64,000 nucleotides of DNA from positions 806,001 to 870,000 of the forward strand of contig JASANH010001213.1 of the NCBI GenBank assembly GCA_030248295.1, in the 5' to 3' direction. Below are positions 1 through 12,001 of the stretch, in pieces; positions within the stretch are counted from its first letter, which is position 1; each line of letters begins with the position of its first letter. Source of the stretch: Mesodorylaimus sp. YZB2_4 (Eukaryota > Nematoda > Enoplea > Dorylaimida > Dorylaimidae). The notes under the pieces are model-generated. The model had not been told where the DNA came from, searched no databases, and saw nothing but the letters and a program-made list of their open reading frames with translations. Both the position numbers and the translations under genes were made by a program.

Positions 1-59
1 GCGGAACGTTTCGAGTCCGGGCAGAGGAAACAGGCTGCTACAGAGAAGGATCTGAATTT

Positions 60-623
60 ATGGCGGACCTCAAGAAGTTGTCACGTCACTGTAATTTTGC
101 TGCCGATGCTGCGGACCCATTGAGTGCACGGCTGCTCGATCAATATGTTCAAGGTACGTACAATTCTGACCTTCAGAAAAGGATTCTGCAAGAACCAGCC
201 TTGACATTGGACCGTGCTCAAGAAATTATGACTGCTTTTGAAGCTGCGGAGACAACATCCAAATTGCTGCAAGCATCGTCAGGCGAGCCAGACAAGGTTA
301 ATCAGATCAAACGAATGCAGCATGGTGACAAGAAAACACGAAATCCAGAATTGAAAACCCAGAAATTTACTTCATGTCAGCCATGTGGGAGAAAAAACCA
401 TAAGTCGTCGGAATGCCGTTTCAAGAATGCTACTCGTTACAAATGTCAGAAACAAGGGCATATTACGACCATTTGTCAAGAAGGCGACAAGAGCAAGTTC
501 CAATCGAAGAATACGAAATTTCGTTCGAAAGCAACTGACAGGAAATCAGGTGCCAAAGCTGTAGAGTGCGAATCGCCGCCAGTGAAGAGTCATCTGATGA
601 AGAGGAAGAAGTTGCTTACGTAA
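60..623 (+). pseudogene. Retrotransposon gag-like fragment with CCHC-type knuckles
   Basis: A 187-codon open frame. Near residues 107-140 it has two cysteine/histidine clusters resembling retroviral-type zinc knuckles (CxxCGRKNHKSSEC, then CQKQGHITTIC). The second lacks one cysteine of the canonical CCHC spacing. The tail is basic and lysine-rich, as expected for a nucleic-acid-binding gag C-terminus. It overlaps the next frame by about 58 bp, so a frameshift separates gag from the protease as the sequence now stands. The upstream part of gag lies outside the window. Confidence 0.75.
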
Positions 624-964
624 GTGGCATCGACACAGCCAGTTCAAAGTCCACTCCAAAGTTGACGGCAAATGTGCAATTGAATGACCGCCCTGTGCAG
701 ATGGAGATTGATGCAGGAGCGGCAGTAAGCATTATTTCGCAAGAAGCATGGAAAGAGATTGGAAAACCAGTTTTACTGCCAGCAAAATTGACATTGCGAG
801 CGTACAGTGGCATCAAGCTGGAAGTTTTGGGAGAGGCGTCCGTCACGGTTCAAGCATATGGTCAAACTAAGACCTTGCCAGTAATCGTCATAGCAGGAAC
901 GCGACCAGCACTTTCGGGCCGAAACTGGTTGAAAGAAATTCGATTAAATTGGAATGAATTTTGA
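566..964 (+). pseudogene. Retrotransposon aspartic protease fragment
   Basis: A 132-codon frame with an acidic N-terminal stretch followed by MEIDAGAAVSIIS, the DTGA/DAGA active-site signature of retropepsins. Downstream ALSGRNWLKEI matches the usual LLGRDWL segment at the end of the protease. The frame ends in a stop at about 964, before the linker to reverse transcriptase, which in active elements is continuous. This is part of the decayed element at 1-3058. Confidence 0.75.
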
Positions 965-967
965 AGA

Positions 968-2538
968 ATGCTCCGTGGAGAAGTTGCTTCAGTGCAGACG
1001 AAAGACGAGGTCGCCCCGCCAACTGGAGTGAAGAGCTTGCTTCAGAACTTCAGCGAGCTTTTTGAACACAAATTGGGCAAAATTAGGGGCCGTAAAGCGA
1101 CTTTGCACCTTTCGCCGGAGCCTTCTCTTGTCAAGGTGACAGGAAATTGCAAGGAAAGAGCTTGAAAAGGAATTTTTAGAAAGTTTTGGAAAGCAAGGCC
1201 AGTGCCCTATGCCCTAAAGAAGAAAATCGAAGAAGAATCGACGCGATTGGAGGCACGAGGCGTAATTGAGAAAATGCCCCGAGATTTTTGCGAGTTTGCC
1301 TCGCCCATCGAGCCTTTTATCAAACCGACAGGAGCCGTTTGTCTATGTGGCGATTTTAAGGTATCGGTAAATCCATATTTGGAAGTGGACCAGTATCCAT
1401 TACCACGAATGGAAGATCCGTTCGTCGCATTGGAAGGTGGACATAAGTTTACCAAACTAGATCTTGCGGAGGCATACTATCAGGTCGAAATAGATGAGAA
1501 GTCTCGCGATCTTTTGGTAATTAATACGCACAAAGGACTGTATCGATTGCTCGACTCCCCTTTGGCATTAATTCTTCACCGTCTATTTTTCAGCGGGTTA
1601 TTGATACGCTGCTGCAAGGTTTGGAAGGTGTGGTAGTTTATTTGGACGATGTCCTGGTAACTGGCAAGGATGATGAGGATCACCTGCGAAATTTAAAAGC
1701 AGTGTTGCAACGATTCCGCGAGATAGGCGTCCGGCTAGGACTGTCTAAAAGTAAATTTTTCGCTCCATCCGTCCAGTAGTTGGGGCATATGATTGATAAA
1801 AATGGACTACATGTGATGTCCGAAAAAGTGAAAGCCGTTCAAGAAGCTCCTGCCCCATCTGGAATTGAGGAGCTGCGATCGTTTTTGGGTTTAGTAAACT
1901 ATTATGGGAAGTTTACACCAACTTTGGCATACACGTGCATGCCCTTATACAAACTATTGGCCAAGGCCTAGGAATGGCATTGGACTGTAGATTGTAAGAA
2001 AGCGTCCGAAGCCCTGAAAGATGCATTAACATCGGCTGAAGTTTTATGCCATTTCAACCCAAGCTTGCCAGTGGGATTGGCGACTGATGCTTCTTCGTAT
2101 GGCATAGGTGCGACGCTGTTTCACATTTTTCCAGACTGTAGTGAACGACCTATTTGCTATGCTTCGCGTTCGCTTACGCCGGCAGAGAAAAACTACAGCG
2201 AAATTGAGAAAGAAGCTTTGAGCATTGTTTTTGGCGTCACTAAGCATTCACAGTACCTGTTCGGTCGTACTTTCACATTGGTGACAGATCATAAACCTCT
2301 ATTGACAATATTTGGCGAAAATAGGCCACCCTCAGCTACTTCTACTGCAAGGCTTTTGCGCTGGGCGATAAAATTATCTGGCTATCGAACAATATTGTTT
2401 ACAAGAAAACTGACCACGGGAATGCAGATGCCTTATCGCGCTTGCCACTTCCGACCTCCAAGAAGACTTCCACTGTGGTTGCGCATCTTGACGATTGGCC
2501 TATTACTAGCCGTGAACTTGCAAACAGCACGAAACTGA
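968..2538 (+). pseudogene. Retrotransposon reverse transcriptase-RNase H, multiply disrupted
   Basis: Several frames together cover a Ty3-type RT. FTKLDLAEAYYQVEI (about 1447-1490) is the conserved RT segment with a catalytic aspartate. YLDDVLV (about 1638-1660) is the YxDD box, reached only after a frameshift near 1580. LRSFLGLVNYYGKF is the conserved thumb/connection. RNase H follows with GLATDASSYGIGATLF and LVTDHKPLLTIF, which carry its catalytic Asp residues. In-frame stops near 1778 and 1969 and a further shift near 2400 break it. No intact enzyme can be read. Confidence 0.85.
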
Positions 2539-2589
2539 ATCCTGTCTTGCAAAAAGTTTTACGTTATGTATTGCATGGATGGCCAGACT

Positions 2590-3058
2590 AAGGACAGGAT
2601 GTGGAGGAAGAATTACAGCCGTACTTCAAGAAACGGAAGGAAATGATGCATGGGCAAGGATGTCTGCTGCGGGGTAACAGCGTCATCATACCAAATTCCG
2701 AAAAGCAGTGTTTATTGAAAGAATTGCACCAAGGGCATCCTGGGATGGTGCGTATGAAAAGTTTGGCTAGGTTATACGTATGGTGGCCAAATATCGACCG
2801 TTAAATCGAAAGTGTCGTCAGTACTTGCGCTAAATGTCAGTGTTCGCAGGCTGCTCCACCACAAGCACCCATACATCCCTAAGAATTCCCATCACGACCT
2901 TGGCAAAGGATTCACAATGATTTTGCAGGTCCATTGCATAAATCAATGTGGTTGATTGTTGTCGATGCTAGATCCAAACGACCAGAAGTTGTTCCTATGA
3001 AGTCAGCTACAAGCGAAACGACCAAAACGCTTTGTCAGCTTTATTTGCGTGCTTTGGA
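2590..3058 (+). pseudogene. Retrotransposon integrase N-terminal fragment
   Basis: It begins with the integrase zinc-binding segment (LHQGHPGMVRMKSLARLYVWWPNID, then a stop, then CAKCQ), the HHCC module of Ty3 integrases. HNDFAGPL follows with the first catalytic aspartate, then VVDARSKRPEVVPM. The match stops near 3058, so the second Asp and the Glu of the DDE triad are absent. There are at least two in-frame stops. It ends where the recognisable element ends. Confidence 0.75.
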
Positions 3059-3643
3059 TGTGATGAAATGATATAGCTAGTAAATGATACCTATCCAGTG
3101 TTTCCTGAAACTAGGGTGCTATGCATAATCATGTTTTGTACTTTCAGGAGATCTGGGTTTTCTTACTACGTTGGATTTAATCTGGAATAATAATGTGCAC
3201 TTGAAACGGGGTTGGAGTCTTGCGCAATCAAGTAGCCATAATTAAAGCGGGGACATAGCAGAGTTACAATTAGGAGTGTGCGAGAACCGACTGCACCATG
3301 TGCCAAAGGCGTCGACAGACTGGAGGTCTCGCAGTCAGTGCCAAATCTGGAAACTCGACCTGGCATCCTAGAACTGGATGAAAACACTTGGGATGAGATC
3401 TGATTAGCGTTGACACAGTTAACCGAAGCTTCTTCGATATAGTATTAAAAGTATAATACGATAATACGCATTTGTAATATCAACCCGTTATTTTCACAAA
3501 AAATCACGATAAGCATGGCTGCCTTGACCCTTTCACCATAACTAATTCAAATGCAATCTGTCCTTCTAACTAATAGAGCAAGCCTTAAATACTCTTATCG
3601 CAGATTGTCGAACAAAAAAAATCTGAGGAGCATGTGAAATATA
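3059..3643. other. Intergenic, no gene recognised
   Basis: AT-rich non-coding sequence between the retroelement remnant and the secreted-protein gene on the minus strand. No LTR, tRNA or convincing exon was found. It probably includes the 3' UTR of the minus-strand gene that ends at 3644. Confidence 0.4.
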
Positions 3644-4009
3644 TCAAAAAAGTTTCAAAACCACCAGGCCGAAGATAACTACACCGCTCCAAGCAATCAC
3701 GGAACCAGCGCCGCAGGCACACCTGGCGATTGCACTGACGGTTCCCGCTGTGGTTGTCCTACAAAAATGCATCCTTTTTACCCGGCTGTATTTATTCCGT
3801 GGGCAGTAGAAAGAACAGCAATTTTCGAAATTCTCGCAAACCACTTTAGTAACAATTTTTGGATCTCTGCTCCAAGGTCTTGCAGCATTCGCTTGAATGG
3901 CACATTTTTGAGTTACTCTCTGTGTCGTGGTGTTGACCGTAACTGAACCCGACACCAAGTGGATGACGGCTAAGGCAGTCAAAATACTGAACGTAGTTGT
4001 GAATTTCAT
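3644..4009 (-). CDS. Small secreted or GPI-anchored 8-cysteine protein (copy 1)
   Basis: Single-exon minus-strand frame. I start at the second Met (4009) because MKFTTTFSILTALAVIHLVSG is a textbook signal peptide, which leaves a protein of 121 aa. The mature part has eight cysteines: one near the N-terminus, then CENFENCCSFYC (C-x5-CC-x3-C), one more after 13 residues, and a CAC pair. A hydrophobic C-terminal segment (residues ~104-121) with almost no tail suggests a GPI-anchoring signal or a tail anchor. The same layout, including C-x5-CC-x3-C with Phe-Glu inside and the final CAC, recurs at 19129-19470. I do not recognise the family. Three-finger/Ly6-like folds are a possibility but the spacing does not match a pattern I know. 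Confidence 0.7.
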   Translation of the reverse strand: MKFTTTFSILTALAVIHLVSGSVTVNTTTQRVTQKCAIQANAARPWSRDPKIVTKVVCENFENCCSFYCPRNKYSRVKRMHFCRTTTAGTVSAIARCACGAGSVIAWSGVVIFGLVVLKLF

Positions 4010-6240
4010 TCTGTTCCGTCGAAAGTATTCCAAGCAAGGGTTGCAATACGGCTGTAAGCAACGAACACTAACTTTATCGCCACTATAGCCTACGCTGAGG
4101 CACTTTGCGCTATTAGAAACCGGATTCTCTCCTTGACTATTCAGAAGTTTAGAAGGAGAAACTGCGCCCTAGTGTAATTCAGTGCTGCTGATGCCTCACA
4201 CTTCGGACCAGTTACGCACAAACCCACTAATACGAATTTTTGAGCTGGTGAACTGTGCATCTTTGGTGGCAATAATACAGTCTTCGCGATGGTTTTGCAC
4301 ATCCTAGTTGCTTTATAAGAGTCTGAACTCTCAATCAGTTTTATCAGACAAGAAACTTATTTTAGACGATTCAGACAACCCATCGACTACACATTGAACA
4401 CAAAGCTAAGACAATGTGATTCTGGACACAATCAGTAATTTAGCAAATTTTCATTTTGGCTCCTCCACAAACATATCACCACTCGCTGCTCATATGTAGC
4501 TTATGTCAAACCTCAGCAGATCCAAATGTCTGAAGGATTTATTCATTTACAGTGCAAACCACTGGATCGAATTATCCACCCTATCAAATTTATCTTCTGT
4601 CACTGAAGAAAACCTAAATTTCTATGTTCCTGCCAAGCTTAAAGCACAGAGCTTTTTACATTTTTCTGTTTTGAATTTAGTTACGAGATATTTGGCAAAA
4701 AAAAAATTACGGGTACTGGTGCGGTACTAAATCGTATGACCTCCACTTATCTCCATGCCTCCAAGTATTTTATGACATCTGAGTGCTGGTTCTCTGGATC
4801 TGCCTTGATAATACAGGGTTAAAAATTAAGCTTGAAATGCAGTAAATTGCACGAAACTTGCGCCAGAGATATGTTTTGCTTACAAAAAAGCCAATTTTCC
4901 CCCGATTAAATCTCCACCATCGGCCTGATGCTCAAGATGCAGAAAAAGAGCTATTTGGCAAAGTTTGCATGCCAAAATGTGTCGCAAATTTGGGCCTCGT
5001 GTCATAAATTTCCTTCTCTAATAATTTCCTGGCCCCAGGCAGCCCCATTTGAAATAATATACTGTTTTATTTGGCTATTTTTAAGTATTGTTATTGCATA
5101 TCTTCCCGATATGAAATTACCTCAATCCGCAACCCATGGACCCCTATTCAGCAATCAAAAATGAGGAAATTACGAGGTGGAAAAATTTGTCTTGGCTATA
5201 AGGGCTGCCTATTGCACATGCTTTTTCTAGAATTCTTAGGCGATTTCCAGCTGTCCAATTAGAACCGAAAGAGTGTGGCAGGCATTTCTGCGAAGTTGAC
5301 GAAAGGGTCGGTAATTAGGGTAAATTGATCAGCAGTCGAGAAGCGCAGAAATAATGCCTCGCAATCAGCTTGAAGCTACAGGGCAAGTTAAAAATGATGC
5401 CTTTATTACTAAGCTGGCCCTGTTTTCGGTGCACCTTTATTCGAATCGGTGCCTTTTCTTCAGTGCACTGTTAGTCTTTTGCGTTTTTAAAGCGCTCGCG
5501 GTTTCTTAAAATTTTTCAGGCGATAGCACAGTGTCTGATCGTTAGTTGCCGCGAAGGAAAATGTTTCAAACGCTTTTGAAGACGAAACTTTTTCTTTCCT
5601 GACCAATCTATCATACTGATGAGTCAAAAAGAAAATCTGTTGCGAAACTGTCAAGGGTCCCGCTCGAAGCTCTAGATTTTGCACGCTGAAAATAATTACA
5701 AAACCTCTTTCTGTTCTGACTTATAATTCCTGTGATGCTTGAACCTGGAACTTTTGCGGGTAGCTGTTTCTTATTCGTGGATCGATGAGGCTCATGAGCA
5801 TGCTTTGCAATACGAGTGCCTCGCAGGCGGACAGATGAACAAATGCAACGCTAAAAATGCAAGAGTGATCCTACGCAAACAGAAATGACACTTATAGCTG
5901 TCTCCCAAGCAGCCATCTACCGCATTTAACGGTCAGTTAATTACTGAGGGCCCGGAACAGCATCGTCATCATCTTCCCTTGCTCACTGACTGCTTCTTTA
6001 TACCACCCCACATCGGCAAAAACCAACTTCTTTGCCAACCAAAAATACATACCTCTGCAGGGCTGCTCGCAGGAGGTAGGAGATACACAATACACTATAT
6101 AAATCCCCTGTATGAGCCCAACCTTGCAGAAAGATCCTTGCGACCAAATTTTACATGTGCACAATATTGTGTCAGACTTTGTCATGCGTCTTTATCCACA
6201 GCCAAGCACTATAAAGTACACTCAAGCTACGGAACGCATA
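4010..6240. other. Intergenic, no gene supported
   Basis: About 2.2 kb with only short open frames (88 codons or fewer) that have no family resemblance, plus T- and A-rich tracts. The part just above 4009 should contain the promoter and 5' UTR of the secreted-protein gene. I see no repeat family here that recurs elsewhere in the window. Confidence 0.4.
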
Positions 6241-6245
6241 TTTGA

Positions 6246-6345
6246 CAATCGTTTTCTACCGAGGCGGGAGTCAAACCCTCCCCTGTAGTGCGCACCCATC
6301 GTGAAAGGCAGCACCTTAACCCGCCTAGGTGCCGATCCCCGGTCC
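6246..6345 (-). repeat. tRNA-like (SINE head-like) sequence
   Basis: Read on the minus strand, a segment with an A-box-like GGCGGGTTAAGGTGCTG is followed about 35 nt later by a B-box-like GGGTTTGACTCCC. These are the internal RNA polymerase III promoter elements of tRNA genes and tRNA-derived SINEs. I could not fold a complete acceptor stem or anticodon arm, so I call it tRNA-derived repeat sequence and not a functional tRNA gene. Confidence 0.5.
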
Positions 6346-6527
6346 CGGTGTGAGTGTTGCGGTCACGCAAAGCACTCAGCAGCGCTTTGAAAATGATATT
6401 TTCATGAAAAAATTCACATCCACAAAAGCTTTTATTTAAAAACACAACTTGCTCAAAACTGCGTTAAAATGGCCTTAAATGTCCGGGGCTACATAGCCTA
6501 TGTATCAACGACACCACGACGCAGCAT

Positions 6528-7511
6528 TTACCAAGTGGTTGCTGTTGCTGAAACACTATTAACACCTACTCGAAACGCTTTCTTGGCCGCGTCACGAAAC
6601 TGAGTGCTCATTGTGAGCAAAGAAAAGAAATCGATAGTTGAACTGAGCACGACAACATGGGCGCCCATACGATTGGCCACAGTAGCAATCGACTCACTCG
6701 TCAAAGCGTCTACGAGACACAAACTGAATCTGACGGCAATCGTGCAGCTTTGCGTGACCACTATGGCGCTAACAGCCTTGATAAACTTCATATCCGATTC
6801 GAACTTGGCCATCTCACGTCGTACACTTTCATGGTTGGACGATTGACTTCGAGCAGCTTGAAGCTTTTTCTTTTGTTTTCGAACACCATGAGCCAGCAAG
6901 CCGTGCAACCCGCAAACCCCAAAGGACACAGTGATTTGGACTACAGTCAACACCGACCAACTCAACAGCGACACGGTATCTTCTACTCCGCAAATGCGCA
7001 CAGTTCTGAACCTGCCCTTCCAAGAACTTGCAGCATGGACACCCAACTGGGACAAAGCGAACACAAGGGACGCGAGGACAAGCGGGACAGTGACTTGGCG
7101 ATAGGACCAGTGCTTGTACTTGATTGGACAAAACATGGCCAGGACCCGTTCGGTGACCAGAGCTATATTCATGCCGAGAGACCACATTTGGGCAAATATT
7201 AGGAAAGCTACTTCCAAACAACAATGCCACATGCTCATCAGTTCACCCCTCCCTTGGAAATGGCGGGATATTCTGAGCACACTCGTCGCCAGGTAACTCC
7301 CGCCGACCAGGGAATCCGCAAAGGCGTTGATTGAGAGAAGGACAAAACATTTCGTGCGCAGAGATTTCGATGACAAAATGATGAAAACAGTGATCAGGTT
7401 GAACACAAATGAAAATGCGCTGGCTGGGATCATAAGAAAATTAGGGACCAAGGTGATCTTGATTAAATACGCGGACTGTTGCAAATCGTCCATCGTCCCA
7501 TTAGCGGCCAT
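6528..7511 (-). CDS. Orphan rhodopsin-like 7TM receptor (intact copy)
   Basis: 327 aa, single exon, seven hydrophobic segments. TM1 spans about residues 20-48; TM3 ends in ERVLAMFCPIKY (from residue 121), which is the ER(Y) motif plus the Pro-x-x-Tyr of loop 2 seen in serpentine and chemoreceptor-like class A GPCRs. TM7 reads STIDFFSLLTMSTQFR in place of NPxxY. The third loop is basic and rich in KKK. An N-glycosylation site (Asn-Gly-Thr) lies at residue 4, and there is no signal peptide, as usual. An AATAAA on the minus strand (6436-6431) lies about 90 bp past the stop. A close but broken paralogue lies at 12533-13494. The ligand is unknown; a role in chemosensation or peptide reception is inferred only from the receptor type. 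Confidence 0.9.
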   Translation of the reverse strand: MAANGTMDDLQQSAYLIKITLVPNFLMIPASAFSFVFNLITVFIILSSKSLRTKCFVLLSINAFADSLVGGSYLATSVLRISRHFQGRGELMSMWHCCLEVAFLIFAQMWSLGMNIALVTERVLAMFCPIKYKHWSYRQVTVPLVLASLVFALSQLGVHAASSWKGRFRTVRICGVEDTVSLLSWSVLTVVQITVSFGVCGLHGLLAHGVRKQKKKLQAARSQSSNHESVRREMAKFESDMKFIKAVSAIVVTQSCTIAVRFSLCLVDALTSESIATVANRMGAHVVVLSSTIDFFSLLTMSTQFRDAAKKAFRVGVNSVSATATTW

Positions 7512-10324
7512 GATTTGACCTGAAAATCGATCGATTGCTGGACGTATGCTCCTTCTGCAAAGGTCTTATGAGCCCAAGTGGGCCTAACTGGAGAGGAGCA
7601 ACTTTTGCTTTACTTGTCCTGCTAGCGAACTGATAACCGAGGCATCCCACAGGTCTTAAAAGAAAGCAAAATTAGCACCCACGGGCGAGAAAAGGTGTCA
7701 TTATTGAGCATGTCAGTCCATCTGTGCCCACAGAAAAATTGAAAAGGCAGGTGCACAGCGAGGAAGATAATAAGCATCTGCTGGTGATTATCGGTATTCA
7801 CGGCCATCATTAATTGCCCTAGATGTCTTAATAAAACCTCAAAACAAGCAGCTTTTTTCACCTCCGCCCGTCGTAAATCAATGCAGCAGGATTGACTTCC
7901 CCTGAACAAAGTAAAATGCGCTGTTCATCAGCACGAATACACAATTTCGATCGTTTTCAAGTTTGAGTTTTTCACCGCACCTCCGACAAAGAAAATATTT
8001 TTCACACCTTTTGTATTTCGCGTGACTGAAGGGAAGCGTTGATTTCATTTAGACCTTGGATTGGCACATACGTGATCTCCCTGTCCGCCTTCAATTCCTT
8101 TTACGTCTTTTGTTCTTCCGACCAGATGTTTCCTGGGCAGTGAACAGTATGTTATTTGCCGATTTTTTGTTTGGCTTCCCGCCGTGCGAAGTAGTGCCGC
8201 AGTGATAACTACCCAACTCGTGTGATGTTTTCTTGTATAACCCTCTGGGTGTCTCTGCTTGGCGCACCTGCCAGGTCAGCACCGATAGGCCCACTTGTTC
8301 CACGGTTTATCGGCAGTGGAACGAGAAAGTCTCTACAGTCAGCCGACCGCGTGGGTAGAATCGAAATGCTGCCGACGATTGAGCTGAACGTCAGAATCTA
8401 TTTAGCACAGTCATCCTCCCTTGATGGCAAGACTCATGACTCCTCTCTCCAGTGTCAATAGTTGTGGGGGCCCTTTCACAATCCTAGCTGCCCCCCTGAG
8501 GTAAGCAAGTCTTTCTGTTTGTAGGGATCCCTCTCCCTTCGCTTGTGTGCAACGGCAGAAAGATGATGTAATGTGTAGCCCAAGAAAGCCAGCCATTCTG
8601 CTTTGATTCCTGGCCCATTTTAATTCTTCATTTTTATGGAGTAAACTCACAATCATTTTCCCTTGCCGTTATAAAAGGTGCAATGAAAGCAAAACAAATG
8701 CTCTCATCTGAAAATGTAGCAATTCTGATGTGGGGCTACAATGTGGTACATAGCTACTTCCCAACTCAGCGCAGATTTGAAGCAAACTAGCTGTGCTGCT
8801 GTTTACTGTAAAATAGTGGCACCAAAAGGTATACAAGCCACCATAAAACGTGAGAGAGACACCACCACACGACTGCACCCGTTCTGACCTACCCTCTCTC
8901 TCTCCCTTCCGGGTCATGCGTTTTCACTCTGCATAGGATGATATCTGCCACATCCATTAAGACACATTAGAACCCGAGCACTTTATCTCATTGTAAGAGT
9001 TCAATTAGAAGGGTCGTGTCCTTCTGCTGTCCAGTCGTGTCCATCCATGTACAGTCGATAAGTTTGATTCCCTTTGTTGGATGTTGTTTGAAGACGGTTT
9101 AGGCGCAGATGGTCCAGGCGCATTACTGAGGCGGAGCTGGTGTAGGGGTAGATTGATTGAATGGTGGAGATTGGGCTGTTTAATGAACCAGCTGTCGAGT
9201 TGAAATTCGAGGAGGGTTTCGATGGAGCGTGATGTACAGTAAGGTGGACGGCGGATTATACAGTACAGTACTTTACAAAAACACATTTTTCTTAGCAGTG
9301 GCAGAACACGTCGCCATTGAGAAAAATCATCAACGAAAACGCGATGTACAGGCGAATGTGCACTTGACAATAAGTCGTAATCAGACTCTAACGTTAAGGT
9401 CACTGATCGTGAGTCCAAGAAGGTTGTCACAGAAAGAAAAGCGCGCTGACGATGAATCAGCATGACACATCCCACACTGTTGCTTGTCAAACTCTACTTT
9501 ATGTTCAATAACCTTTGTATAACTGCGTTGTAGTGCCAGAGTTCTCATGCATGAGCACTACTGTAGTGAGATACGAGTCATAGTAAAGACGGTGATTCCC
9601 CTCTAGGAGACACAAAAATGGGCATAGCAGAGAGATACAAAAATGGGATAAATTAGACATACCTTCTGAAATGCTGTAATCAGAACTCGTTGAAGTTTTG
9701 AAACAAGCACTCGATGGTGCCGAGCTGCCAGGTAAACGAGGCAAGTGTTTGAAAACGAGCTTGCACTTTCGTTAGTTTTCTTACATTCAATAAAATCAAG
9801 GCGCTATTTTGAATAGAACATGACGTTAGCGAAAGCAAACGAAAGAGCAAGTAGAGTCAAATTGAAGCAGTGCTCATAAAGTGAATTTCTCAGATACGTT
9901 TCAGTGATATAGCCACTTTGCTCACTTACTATTAGAGGTTGATTTCGGTTCCAGATGCTTTTGCATGCAGTCTTTACGTGTGTCTCTCACATTGACGATT
10001 GGCTGGCTCCCGTAATAATGGACCAGAAGGAGGATAATCAGACGCCTGCGGTAAGCAGGGAAGACATGGCTATTATCATTATCCATCAATTTTTTTCTCT
10101 AGAAGATAAAATTAATCAGTGGCGGGAATCTTCAACATAAAAACCCTTTATGTTTCAACAAATCATACGATTCCGTTTGGAAGACCTTTTAGCAAAGCAA
10201 ATATTTTTACGTTAGGGCAGAAACCCAGATTGTTTCTGGTACAGACAAGAAACCTTCACAATAAAAAGTCAAGCTATCCGAAAACATGTGAATGAGTGGG
10301 AGCGACCTCAACCTAGTTTCTGAC
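7512..10324. other. Intergenic, no gene supported
   Basis: 2.8 kb of unique-looking sequence. The longest frames (161 codons on the minus strand at 9005-9490; 95 codons at 7622-7909) have no recognisable domain, no signal peptide and no splice logic, so I leave them out. The segment above 7511 should hold the promoter of the intact 7TM receptor gene. Confidence 0.4.
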
Positions 10325-10758
10325 TGTTGTGTGCTCGATTTTCGAGTGTCGACTGTCAATTGCACTTGTTTTTGGTTTACAGTAGTCCAGACGCACCAGA
10401 CGCATTTTGTGTGGGCACCTGTTTTTCCTTTAGTCAGGATTAGTTTATGCTTTTTAATGTTTTGATTCCTTGCTTCATCGCCGGCGCCATAAATCCTGGG
10501 CTAATTAGTCATAGCCTATTCATGGTAGCATAATAGTTTCCTTGTAGCCAATGACTATTTAGCCACGCCCATGATGTCATGTCTATTCCGCGTGTGCACT
10601 GTGCAATTCATACTGGAAGTGGAATAGCCACGCCTTTACAGGACTGCGTGAAGTTCTGGATATAAGGGCTTGCACTTGCATGGTCTGGGTTCTTTTTGGC
10701 TAGCTCAACTCTAAAGTAAAGGCTCCATTAGTTGCACACGTCAGGCCACGATACAACA
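10325..10758. mobile_element. Solo LTR with 5-bp target-site duplication
   Basis: A 434-bp segment that begins TGTTGT and ends ACAACA, a 6-bp inverted terminus of the TG...CA type. It is flanked on both sides by the identical pentamer CTGAC (10320-10324 and 10759-10763). A TATAAG box lies at 10661-10666, about 95 bp from the right end, consistent with an LTR promoter read on the plus strand. No gag-pol sequence adjoins it, so it is best explained as a solo LTR left by LTR-LTR recombination. Whether it belongs to the element at 1-3058 cannot be told, because that element's LTR is not in the window. Confidence 0.75.
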
Positions 10759-10763
10759 CTGAC

Positions 10764-12001
10764 CACAAACCGTCGCAAATCTCTTAGGCCTCAGGCTGTT
10801 GAGAGTGACTCAAGGTTCTCCAAGTGGAGAGACGGAAGCCAAACAAGTTGACATACAGTATTCAGGTCTTACCCCTCATCGTCTGAGGAAGCTGGTACAC
10901 AGTCCAGGACGCCCTTATTAAAGGCGCCCAAACCAGAGCCACACAGAGGCAAGGTTAGCACCCAGCATGGCCTCGCAATGTCTGACTAAAGCAACTACCT
11001 ATGTATACAGGTAAAACGGGCTCTGCTAAAATAGGCAGTGTCCAAAAAAGCTACGGTAAAAAAAGCCCACTTTAGCGCAGTCTACTCGATGTCAAGCGTC
11101 CAAACGAGACGAACTTGATGTCAATCATCAGAAATGCATATGCGTCCAATAAAAGTTATGCATACCAGCCCCGCTTTTGAATTGTTAGAACTGCGAAGAT
11201 CGGGAGGCGAGGACTTACTTTAGCGCTATGCCCGCAGTGTAAAGAGGCCTCATTGTCGTGAAGGAGGAGTTGCCATCGAGAACATTAATGATTTTTCTGA
11301 CGGTGAATACAGCAATCTGGACACTTCACATTGCCCTCATTGCCTGTTGCATTTTCGGCACTTTGCACTGCCCTCGCCGCCGATAGCGACCAATGCCAAT
11401 GGCACGTGGATGGATGATCAGCCCAGAGATGGTCTCGTGTAATCTCTAACTTACTGGTCGACAATATAGCACTGTACGATGTGGTCTCTTCCTGCACTTC
11501 CTTCTAGCTTCTGATCGAGCTTGCTTTACAGTTAGGTAACAAAGCTGTCTCCGGTGAGCCCACTTGTTGGCGCGTCACGATAAGGACTCATTCATTACAG
11601 GTAGGTAATTTGGTACAAGGCTGCTAGACCTGTTCGAAATCTTATGAACCCCTCACATACGTACCATGGGTCAAAGAAACCAGTTAAAATCCTGCATAGT
11701 GTATAGTCCATGGTAAGTGGGAAATTGGTAACTTAAAACCTGTCGTCGTTTACCATATGTTACTTTTACACATAACAAGAAGATAGAAACCTGTAAGACG
11801 AATAATAAAATCAGTGGCTAGGGCTGGGTAAACTTGGGCTGACCGTGGTAGGGCTCACCCCTGGAACGGCCCCACGCAGTCCGTGCCACCTCATGTTGTG
11901 TCGAACCAACGCTACATACGTAAAGGCCACGTAGACTCTCAATTTTTAAGCCCCCGCACGTTCTGGCACGGGGATCGAAGTGCTCACAAAGCATTTCAGA
12001 C
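10764..12001. other. Intergenic, no gene supported
   Basis: 1.2 kb with no coding frame longer than 70 codons and no recognisable repeat. The right end borders a small inverted-repeat element. Confidence 0.4.

Larger units (their letters stand above)
1..3058 (+). mobile_element. Decayed Ty3/Gypsy-type retrotransposon, 5' truncated by window edge
   Basis: Domains occur in gag-pol order on the plus strand: zinc-knuckle gag (60-623), aspartic protease (566-964), reverse transcriptase (1202-about 1970), RNase H (about 2040-2430) and N-terminal integrase (about 2590-3058). RT before RNase H before integrase is the Ty3/Gypsy arrangement. Reading frames change between and within domains and several in-frame stops are visible (for example near 1778 and 1969), so the copy is dead. 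Similarity ends abruptly near 3058, inside the integrase core and before its second catalytic aspartate. I see no LTR at the right edge, and the left end lies outside the window. No envelope gene is visible. Confidence 0.9.

Noticed and set aside
6657..7202. 181-codon plus-strand open frame
   Set aside because: It is antisense to the well-supported 7TM receptor gene at 6528-7511, with no domain of its own.
9005..9490. 161-codon minus-strand open frame
   Set aside because: No signal peptide, domain, splice logic or family resemblance; composition looks random.
1..10758. Treating the solo LTR as the LTR of the decayed gag-pol at 1-3058
   Set aside because: The two are 7 kb apart, very different in state of decay, and the LTR of the first element is not in the window for comparison.
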